The notes beneath the pieces are model-generated. The model had not been told where the DNA came from, did no database searches, and saw only the letters and a list, made by a program, of their open reading frames with translations. Positions 1 through 6,806 of a DNA stretch of 59,035 nucleotides are shown piece by piece. The translations under genes and the position numbers were made by a program. The stretch is from Acidobacteriota bacterium (lineage in GTDB: Bacteria; Acidobacteriota; Terriglobia; 20CM-2-55-15), in contig QHWY01000230.1 in the NCBI GenBank assembly GCA_003223875.1, forward strand, positions 1-59,035. The letters are read 5' to 3'. Every line of letters begins with the position of its first letter. The first letter of the stretch is position 1.

Positions 1-177
1 AAGCCTGGCGCCTCTGAAAAGAAAATAATTGCCGTGAAGAGAATAACTAAATTCCGGCGCATAAAAAATACCTCAGAAAGTCGTGTTGCAATTGATATAG
101 ACACGCCACCATTTCTCGCCGCTGTGCGCAACATCGATCGCGATCGGAAACCAGCATTCCCCTCCTCGCAGAGGAGG

Positions 178-328
178 GGCTTTGCACAAAAAGTGCATGA
201 TCTCGGGCTGTCTCGCTGTAGCGCCGGTCTATGACGTCTATGACCGCCGACAATACAGCAATTTGCGAGATCGCCGGCGGTCATAGACCGCCGCTACAGT
301 GGTCATACTCGACTTCCTGTGCAAAGCC
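178..328. repeat. MITE-like element, copy A, nested in a GC-rich hairpin
   Basis: Ends are terminal inverted repeats: GGCTTTGCACAAAAAG on the left and a matching CTGTGCAAAGCC on the right, with a palindromic core (GCGGTCTATGACCGCC type) between. The element sits inside a hairpin of the CCCCTCCTC / GAGGAGGGG type at 159-340. The flanking 9-mers (169-177 and 329-337) agree at 7 of 9 bases, compatible with a decayed target duplication. No credible gene is seen elsewhere in 1-345; the short ORFs there run through repeats. Confidence 0.75.
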
Positions 329-345
329 GCGAGGAGGGGAATGGC

Positions 346-3090
346 TCACGAGCAGCCGCTGGTCGAGCCGCAATTCAGGCACCTGTAACAGGCGCCGTTT
401 CTCACCATAAGCGAACCGCATTCGAAGCAGACGGGTGCGTCACGGTCTTCGATGTCGACGAGCGCGCCTTTTTTCGCAGGAACCGCTGTTGTTGGGGTAC
501 CGGCGACTCGAGGAGGCGCCGACACACTAAGATTCGTCAACGGCGGCTCCTCCACCTGAACACCAAGCGCTTTGGCTTCTTCGGCGGGTAGAAACTTCGA
601 AGCCAGATACCGGAAGATGTAATCCATGATGGATTTCGCGTATGGCACTTGCGGATTCGAGGTAAATCCAGAGGGTTCGAATCGCGTATGGCTGAATTTA
701 TCGACAAGAACCTTCAGAGGCACGCCATATTGGAGCGCCATCGAGCAGGTTGTGGCAAAGCTGTCCATGACTCCCGAAAGCGTCGACCCTTCCTTCGCCA
801 TGACGATAAAGATTTCACCCGGTGTTCCGTCTTCATACATGCCGATCGTCAGATAACCTTCGTGGCCCGCGACCGAAAATTTGTGCGTGAGCGAGTGGCG
901 CTCCACCGGCAAATGGCGGCGCACCGGCCGGCTCTCCACAATCACACGCGGCTTGGTGTCGGATGAGCTGGTGCTCAACGGCTGCGTGCGCTTGGAACCA
1001 TCGCGATAAACGGCAACGGCCTTCAACCCGAGCCGCCATCCTTCGATATAGGCCTGTTCGATTTCTTCCACGGTCACGGAAGACGGCAGGTTCACGGTCT
1101 TTGAAATCGCGCCTGAAATAAACGGCTGAACTGCGCCCATCATTTTCAGATGTCCCATATAGTGGATGGATCGCGTGCCATTCATCGGCTTGAATGCGCA
1201 ATCAAAAATCGGCAGATGATCCGGCTTCAGCTCGGGAGCTCCTTCAATGGTTCCCTTGTCGTTCACGTACTCGACAATCGCCTTCACCTGGGGATCGTCG
1301 TATCCGAGTTTTCGCAAAGCCTGGGGGACGGTGTTGTTGACGATCTTGATCGTGCCGCCGCCGACCAGCTTCTTGTACTTCACCAGTGCCAGATCGGGCT
1401 CGATGCCGGTCGTATCACAATCCATCATGAAACCGATGGTTCCGGTCGGAGCCAAAACGGTGGCCTGCGAGTTTCGATATCCATGAAGGATGCCCAAATC
1501 CACCGCATCGGACCACACTTGCCAGGCTGCATCGTACATTTCGCTTGGAATATTGTTCCGCTTGATCCGCCTCACCGAGTCCCGATGCATGCGCATGACA
1601 TCCAGGAACGGCTTCGAATTCACGTCGAATCCCGCGCAAGGACCAAGCTCCCCCGCGATCTTCGCCGACTGCAAATACGCTTCGCCGGTCATTATTGCGG
1701 TGATCGCAGCGGCGTAGTCTCGTCCATAGTCGCTGTCATACGCGATTCCCTGCGACATCAGAAGTGCGCCAAGATTCGCATAGCCCAACCCGAGCGGGCG
1801 GTAATCGTAGGAATTGATTTCGATCTTCTTCGTAGGATAGCTCGCACAACCGACGATGATCTCCTGAGCCGTGATCGTAACGTCTACAGCCTTACGAAAC
1901 GATTCGATATCGAAGCGCCCCTCCTTGCCGGAAAACTTCATCAGGTTCAGGGATGCCAGATTGCATGCGGAATCGTCCAGGAACATGTACTCCGAGCAGG
2001 GATTCGACGCATTGATCGGAGCCGTATTCTTCGACGTGTGCCACCGGTTGATCGTCGTGTCGTACTGCATGCCCGGATCACCGCAGATGTAGGCCGACTC
2101 GGCAATCATCCGCATCAATTCGCGCGCCTTGTAAGTGTTTACCGGCTCGCCGGTAACGATGGCGTGCGTCGTCCAATTCTCGTCGCTGAGGACCGCGTGC
2201 ATGAACTCGTCGGTCACCCGCACGCTGTGATTTGCGTTTTGGAAAAAGACCGATGCGTAGGCCTCGCCATCGACACCTCCATCGTAGCCGTTATCGAGCA
2301 GTACCCACGCTTTCTTCTCTTCATTGGCCTTGCTGTTGATGAATTCGACGATGTCGGGATGGCCGGCGTTCAAGATGACCATCTTTGCCGCGCGACGTGT
2401 CTTTCCACCGGACTTGATTACACCGGCAAAGGCATCAAATCCCTTCATGAAGGAAACCGGACCTGAGGCGATGCCGCCGCCGGAGAGTTGCTCCTTTGAA
2501 GAACGAATAGGAGAGAGATTGCTGCCGGTTCCCGAACCCCATTTGAAAAGCATGCCCTCGGTTTTGGCAAGCTCAAGGATCGAAGTCATCGTGTCTTCAA
2601 CCGAGTTGATGAAGCACGCCGAGCACTGAGGCGTTGGCTCAATTCCGCAGTTGAACCATACCGGAGAATTGAACGCCATCATCTGGTTCAGCAAAAGATG
2701 AACGAGTTCGTCATGAAAGATTGCAGCATCCTGCTCGGTGGCGAAGTAACCACCCTCGTACCCCCATTGCATGATCGTCGACGCGACGCGGCCTACCAAC
2801 TGGCGGACGCTGGATTCGCGTTCCGGAGTACCTCGTTTGCCGTGGAAATATTTCGAGGCGACGATGTTGGTTGCCGTCATCGACCAGCTTTTCGGGACCT
2901 CGACGTTCTTCTGTTCGAAAATGATTTCACCCGATTCACTGGTGATGGCGGCCGTCCGGTATTCCCATTCGATTGTGTCGTAAGGCGAAATGCCCTCACG
3001 GGTAAAATAGCGGCGGAATTCGAGCCCCTTGCGCGCCGTCGTCAGGTCTCCATTTCCATCGGCTTTTCTGTCGAGAATTTCCTCTTTCAT
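346..3090 (-). CDS. nrdJ: Vitamin B12-dependent (class II) ribonucleoside-diphosphate reductase
   Basis: Reduces ribonucleotides to deoxyribonucleotides using adenosylcobalamin, independent of oxygen. The 914-residue product has the NSPVWFNCG segment at residues 141-149 followed by a Cys-rich PTPQCSACF stretch, then the NPCSEYMF active-site region with its Cys/Glu pair. The C-terminus is a Cys-rich tail (CFECGSL then CYRCLNCGSTSGCS), typical of NrdJ zinc-ribbon/redox tails. The start is ATG at 3090, not an upstream in-frame ATG, because GGAGGT lies 9 bases before it. It is preceded by two NrdR-like boxes and no intein is seen. The gene stands alone. Confidence 0.96.
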   Translation of the reverse strand: MKEEILDRKADGNGDLTTARKGLEFRRYFTREGISPYDTIEWEYRTAAITSESGEIIFEQKNVEVPKSWSMTATNIVASKYFHGKRGTPERESSVRQLVGRVASTIMQWGYEGGYFATEQDAAIFHDELVHLLLNQMMAFNSPVWFNCGIEPTPQCSACFINSVEDTMTSILELAKTEGMLFKWGSGTGSNLSPIRSSKEQLSGGGIASGPVSFMKGFDAFAGVIKSGGKTRRAAKMVILNAGHPDIVEFINSKANEEKKAWVLLDNGYDGGVDGEAYASVFFQNANHSVRVTDEFMHAVLSDENWTTHAIVTGEPVNTYKARELMRMIAESAYICGDPGMQYDTTINRWHTSKNTAPINASNPCSEYMFLDDSACNLASLNLMKFSGKEGRFDIESFRKAVDVTITAQEIIVGCASYPTKKIEINSYDYRPLGLGYANLGALLMSQGIAYDSDYGRDYAAAITAIMTGEAYLQSAKIAGELGPCAGFDVNSKPFLDVMRMHRDSVRRIKRNNIPSEMYDAAWQVWSDAVDLGILHGYRNSQATVLAPTGTIGFMMDCDTTGIEPDLALVKYKKLVGGGTIKIVNNTVPQALRKLGYDDPQVKAIVEYVNDKGTIEGAPELKPDHLPIFDCAFKPMNGTRSIHYMGHLKMMGAVQPFISGAISKTVNLPSSVTVEEIEQAYIEGWRLGLKAVAVYRDGSKRTQPLSTSSSDTKPRVIVESRPVRRHLPVERHSLTHKFSVAGHEGYLTIGMYEDGTPGEIFIVMAKEGSTLSGVMDSFATTCSMALQYGVPLKVLVDKFSHTRFEPSGFTSNPQVPYAKSIMDYIFRYLASKFLPAEEAKALGVQVEEPPLTNLSVSAPPRVAGTPTTAVPAKKGALVDIEDRDAPVCFECGSLMVRNGACYRCLNCGSTSGCS

Positions 3091-3099
3091 GCGCAAATA

Positions 3100-3146
3100 C
3101 CTCCTTATATTGTGCTCCTTTTGGCTGATTGCGCAAGATATAAGGG
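3100..3146 (-). promoter_or_regulatory. Tandem NrdR boxes upstream of nrdJ
   Basis: Reading toward nrdJ, two 16-bp AT-centred sites occur: CCCTTATATCTTGCGC (3131-3146) and GCACAATATAAGGAGG (3100-3115). Both resemble the NrdR consensus (ACACWATATMTTGTGT type). They are separated by 15 bp, about 31 bp centre to centre or three helical turns, which is the spacing known for cooperative NrdR binding. The proximal box overlaps the nrdJ ribosome-binding site. Repression of nrdJ by an NrdR encoded elsewhere is inferred. Confidence 0.7.
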
Positions 3147-3183
3147 TGGACGGACAAGTTAGGTCCAAAGTCGGGAAACCCGC

Positions 3184-4245
3184 TCAGGACACGGATGGCA
3201 GCGTCACCGTAAAGCAGGCACCCTTGGCCGGACCGTCGCTTTCAGCGGCTATCGTTCCTTTATGCAAGGCCACAAGGTCTTTCACGATCGCCAGGCCGAG
3301 GCCTATACCCCCGGGGGGTTTCAGCTGCTGACCGCGGCCTTGCCGGAACGGCTCAAAGATGTACGGCAAATCCTTTTCGGCAATGCCAACTCCATTATCG
3401 TGGATGCAGACTTTGATTACTGCAGCGCCGTTTTCGGCCGTGATTCGGACCTCGCCGTTTGGAGAAGCAAATCGGACGGAATTCGCCAAGAGGTTCCAGA
3501 ACACCTGCCATAGACGCTGCTCATCGCCGCGGACCATGAGCGCATGATTGAAAGTGGCGTTTAACACAGTGTTATTCAAAGCGGCTATCGGCCGGATCTC
3601 TTCAATGACCTTTGCCAGAATTGGAGCGAGATCCAGTGTGCGGATTTGCAACTTGACCTGGCCGGCATCCGATTGGCATACGTGGAGCAGGTCTTCAATG
3701 AGATTCACTTGGGCCTGCGCATTCCGGTCGATCACTTCCAGCGCACGGATGCGTTGATCATCCCGGCCCTTTCGCAGGATGAAGGCCGCCCCAACGATAG
3801 CCGTCAGTGGCGACCGCAGTTCGTGGACGGCCATCGCGACCAACTCGTCTTTCCGCCTCTGTGCTTCGCTCGAGGATTTTCGCTCGTGGATGCGCTCAAT
3901 GGCGAAGCCGGCTTGCGCGGCAATCAGGTCCAGCAATGCAATTTCGTCCTCCGAAAACGAACGCGCCTTCTCGAACTGAAGGATAACTTTTCCCATAAGC
4001 TTCCCGCCCGCCTGGATTGGAATGACGAGATCGTCAACCCAGCCTCGCCTAGCGATATGGGCATTCGGTACCAGGTTCTTGGATTCGGAAAGGGCGACGA
4101 ATGCGCGATTGGGCCTGAAGATCTCCTGAACTTCATCGAGCGCGATGCCATAGACGCGCTCGACACTTTCCGCGTTTGACAGCTTATGGATGGATTCCAG
4201 AATCAATCGTAGGTAACTGATTTGGCGGTTCGCACTATTCGCCAT
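3184..4245 (-). CDS. GAF-domain sensor histidine kinase
   Basis: A 353-residue soluble kinase with no membrane segment. Residues about 15-125 form a GAF-like sensory domain. Residues about 135-200 are a HisKA dimerisation domain with the phospho-acceptor His in the VHELRSPLTAI motif. The remainder is an HATPase_c domain with N-box (FWNLLANSVRFA), G1 (DNGVGI), F-box (IFEPF) and G2 (GGIGLGLAIV). It lies between nrdJ and a response regulator, but about 290 bp of repeat-rich DNA separates it from the regulator, so a partner cannot be assigned from position alone. The signal sensed is unknown. Confidence 0.9.
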   Translation of the reverse strand: MANSANRQISYLRLILESIHKLSNAESVERVYGIALDEVQEIFRPNRAFVALSESKNLVPNAHIARRGWVDDLVIPIQAGGKLMGKVILQFEKARSFSEDEIALLDLIAAQAGFAIERIHERKSSSEAQRRKDELVAMAVHELRSPLTAIVGAAFILRKGRDDQRIRALEVIDRNAQAQVNLIEDLLHVCQSDAGQVKLQIRTLDLAPILAKVIEEIRPIAALNNTVLNATFNHALMVRGDEQRLWQVFWNLLANSVRFASPNGEVRITAENGAAVIKVCIHDNGVGIAEKDLPYIFEPFRQGRGQQLKPPGGIGLGLAIVKDLVALHKGTIAAESDGPAKGACFTVTLPSVS

Positions 4246-4364
4246 GATTCGGCGACATTACGGCTCCCGGCCTTCTACCGCAATCAGTGAAAAAGCGGAA
4301 CCGCTGTAGGATAAACACTGACCTACCCTTTCCTCTGCGTGCCTTGCACAACAAAAAGGGAACG

Positions 4365-4534
4365 AACCACAAAAGGTACAATGAGGATCACAAAAAGGCA
4401 CAGGAAACCCTAGGGAAGACTCTTCTTTGTACTTTTTCGGCTGCGGTTTTGTGCCTTTTGTGTACTGCCCCCGTTTCGTTGGGCAAAGCCCCTTCTGGGA
4501 GAGGGCGCGAAGCGCGAGCCCGATAGGGCGAAGC
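4365..4534. repeat. CACAAAA-type inverted repeat plus GCGAAGC repeat
   Basis: The gap between the two signalling genes holds a degenerate member of the window-wide CCACAAAAGG...CCTTTTGTG inverted repeat (4365-4466), then a GAAGCGCGAGCCCGATAGGG block running into the 3' end of the response regulator. The same block recurs near 6650 and 46317. The stem-forming potential at a gene end suggests a terminator or REP-like role (inferred). No gene is seen in 4246-4534. Confidence 0.6.
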
Positions 4535-5167
4535 TCAATCGACGAGTCCTTCTTTGATCCCGTAGCGCGTAATCTCGGCATTATTTTTCATATTTAGCTT
4601 TTCAAGGATGCGCACCCGATAGGTGCTGATGGTTTTCACGCTGAGCCCAAGTTCCTGGGCGATCTGGGTAACGGTTTTGCCAGAAGCGATCATGCACAGA
4701 ACCTGATACTCACGATCGGAGAGGACCTCATGCACGGGCCTCTCGGTGTTCGCGCCCAAGTCGTAGACCAGCTTTTCGGCCAGTGACGGGCTCACGTATT
4801 TGCCGCCTCGGACCACTTTTCGAATCGCCTGGACCAGCTTTCCAGGAGCGCTGTCTTTGGTCACATATCCGGCGGCGCCCGCGCGCAGGACGCGGACGGC
4901 ATATTGATCTTCCGGATGCATGCTTAGAACGAGCACCGGAAGGCGAGGGGATTCCGCGTGGAGTTCTTTGAGCACATCCAGGCCGCTCTTGTTAGGCATG
5001 GTGATATCGAGCAACACGACATCACATGGGTGATTCTTGATCACACGCATCGCTTCCTGACCATCGGAAGCTTCGCCACTAACGGTCATTCCTCCGCTTT
5101 CAGAGACAATGCGTTTCAGCCCTTCACGAACGACGGCATGGTCATCAATTACAACAACATTAATCAT
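4535..5167 (-). CDS. NarL/LuxR-family response regulator
   Basis: A 210-residue two-domain regulator. Residues 1-120 are a receiver domain with the acidic pair (IDDHAVVREGL), the phospho-acceptor Asp in VVLLDITMP and the conserved Lys in VTKDS. Residues about 145-208 are a LuxR-type helix-turn-helix (LSDREYQVLCMIASGKTVTQ, then SVKTISTYR). The chosen ATG at 5167 overlaps the upstream kinase stop by 8 bases (ATGATTAA), implying translational coupling. It is the likely output of the adjacent PAS/HisKA_3 kinase. The final codons run into a repeat. Confidence 0.94.
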   Translation of the reverse strand: MINVVVIDDHAVVREGLKRIVSESGGMTVSGEASDGQEAMRVIKNHPCDVVLLDITMPNKSGLDVLKELHAESPRLPVLVLSMHPEDQYAVRVLRAGAAGYVTKDSAPGKLVQAIRKVVRGGKYVSPSLAEKLVYDLGANTERPVHEVLSDREYQVLCMIASGKTVTQIAQELGLSVKTISTYRVRILEKLNMKNNAEITRYGIKEGLVD

Positions 5168-6806
5168 TTGGGGGGGTGGAAATCTCGATCCGGGTTCCCC
5201 GGCCCGGCGAGGAATAAATGTTGAATTGACCACCGATTCGGTGAACTCGCTCTTTCATTCCGACAATACCGAACGATCTTGGATCATTAATTTGCTGCCG
5301 CGTGATGCCCCTGCCGTTATCCGTAATTGAAATCGTGAGAACATTCCCTAACGATTTCATTCCAATGCGGACTTCGGTAGCTCCGGCATGCCGCACGATG
5401 TTTGTCAGAGCCTCCTGCACAACTCGAAATAGTGCAGCGCCGACGTCACGAGAGAGCTCGAAGGTGTCGCTGCCGCGCGACGACTCGAAGATGCCGCGAA
5501 TCCCTGTCCTCTCTTGAAATTGCGAGAGTTGCCATTCGATAGCCGCAGGCAGTCCGATTTCATCCAAGATCGAAGGGCGCAACTCGGTGACGATCTTTCG
5601 AACCGTTTCGATCGTTTGGTCGACATGAGCGATCATCGATTTAATCTTCTTCGGCGCCCCATCCCCCGAGTGCGTCTGCGCTTTTAACCATGACAGATCC
5701 ATTTTCAGGATCGTTAGCGCCTGTCCCAGTTGATCGTGAATCTCGCGGGCGACACGTGTTCGTTCTTCCTCGCGCGCCTGATCCAACCGGCCGGCAAACT
5801 CGCGCAACTGCTCGCGAGACTTGCGGAGGGATTGCTCGATCCGTTTATGTTCAGAAATATCGCGAATGGTGACCGTTGTCGTTTTCGCCTCTTTTGCCGT
5901 TTGCGAATCATGGTGAACAGGACCAAAACTGAAACTGTACCACCGCTTATCACCATTGACTCCGCAACACTCGAACGCGGTGGGCTGCCCGGTAAAAGCG
6001 GTCCCGACACACTTCTTCAGCTTCGCACGGTACTTTTCCGAAACGTAATCGGTAAGCCGGGTGCCTGCTAACGCGCGCGCCGAATATCCCCACACATGGC
6101 GATTGGCAAAGGTGATGTGGGAATTGTGATCCACCGTCATGATGATGTCCGGGGCGCTTTGGACCAGCGAGTACCAGTTATTCAGAGCCTCTTTCAATTC
6201 TTTTTCAATGGCCCGTACTTCGCTCAGATCCACTATTGCCATGTGATAAATGATTTCATTAACGCGACGCGAGGATCCCATCCACACCTGGACCGGCACG
6301 AAGCGGTCATTTACGCACAGCTCGATTTCCAGCATCTGGCGGACTCCAGGCGCGTGGCGAAGACGGCTCAGCAATTCGAGAAAACGTCCGACGTCATGCC
6401 CTGCAACGAATACGAGAAACGGCCGCCCGCGCAACCATTGGATTGGGAGCGCAACCAGCCGCGCGGCGCGCTCGTTCAGAGTAAGCATGATCCCACGGCG
6501 GTCCAGCGTAAGCAGGCAGAGCGGGGCTAAGTCATAGAGTTCTTCGTACTGCCGCAGTGCGTGTTGTAATGCCGATGATTCCCCTGCTCGCGGAGCAGGG
6601 GAGGACGCGCCGTCAACCGGCAGGCTGGCGGCGCGGATGGGATGGCGCGAAGCGCGAGCCCGGGAGGGCGAAGCCTCAATCGAAGACCGGCGAGACATTT
6701 CGTCCGGTCTGACCACGCTTTCCTTGAGGCTTCGCCCTCCCGGGCTCGCGCTTCGCGGCGCCAGCCCTCCTCTGCGAGGAGGGGAATGATGAGGTAGCTG
6801 TTTCAT
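5160..6806 (-). CDS. PAS-domain histidine kinase, NarX/DesK type
   Basis: Cytoplasmic 548-residue kinase: two PAS-like domains (about 85-200 and 205-325), a HisKA_3 dimerisation helix with His in VAREIHDQLGQ, and a HATPase_c domain (VVQEALTNIVRHA, DNGRGI, GIVGMKERV). It should phosphorylate the NarL-type regulator that overlaps its 3' end. The start at 6806 overlaps the stop of the CheBR gene as ATGA. The first 80 or so residues are low-complexity (Arg, Ser, Pro, Ala) and are encoded by an inverted-repeat cassette. I see no ATG, GTG or TTG between the cassette and the first PAS domain, so the repeat appears to be translated. Confidence 0.92.
   Translation of the reverse strand: MKQLPHHSPPRRGGLAPRSASPGGRSLKESVVRPDEMSRRSSIEASPSRARASRHPIRAASLPVDGASSPAPRAGESSALQHALRQYEELYDLAPLCLLTLDRRGIMLTLNERAARLVALPIQWLRGRPFLVFVAGHDVGRFLELLSRLRHAPGVRQMLEIELCVNDRFVPVQVWMGSSRRVNEIIYHMAIVDLSEVRAIEKELKEALNNWYSLVQSAPDIIMTVDHNSHITFANRHVWGYSARALAGTRLTDYVSEKYRAKLKKCVGTAFTGQPTAFECCGVNGDKRWYSFSFGPVHHDSQTAKEAKTTTVTIRDISEHKRIEQSLRKSREQLREFAGRLDQAREEERTRVAREIHDQLGQALTILKMDLSWLKAQTHSGDGAPKKIKSMIAHVDQTIETVRKIVTELRPSILDEIGLPAAIEWQLSQFQERTGIRGIFESSRGSDTFELSRDVGAALFRVVQEALTNIVRHAGATEVRIGMKSLGNVLTISITDNGRGITRQQINDPRSFGIVGMKERVHRIGGQFNIYSSPGRGTRIEISTPPND
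6577..6790. repeat. Composite inverted repeat inside the kinase 5' coding region
   Basis: Outer arms are CCCCTGCTCGCGGAGCAGGGG at 6580-6601 and CCTCCTCTGCGAGGAGGGG at about 6767-6785. Between them is a near-perfect stem of about 33 bp, with arms near 6650-6681 and 6723-6755 (arm core GCGAAGCGCGAGCCCGGGAG). The same blocks occur intergenically at 4500-4535 and 46300-46345, but here they lie in frame within a coding region. Confidence 0.8.

Noticed and set aside
1150..2466. A 438-codon plus-strand ORF opposite nrdJ
   Set aside because: It is the antisense shadow of a clear nrdJ gene; no RBS and no recognisable domain.
4258..4581. A 107-codon minus-strand ORF between the two signalling genes
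   Set aside because: Its sequence is the CACAAAA repeat and GCGAAGC block read as protein (for example KGTKPQPKKYKEE); the same happens at other repeat copies.
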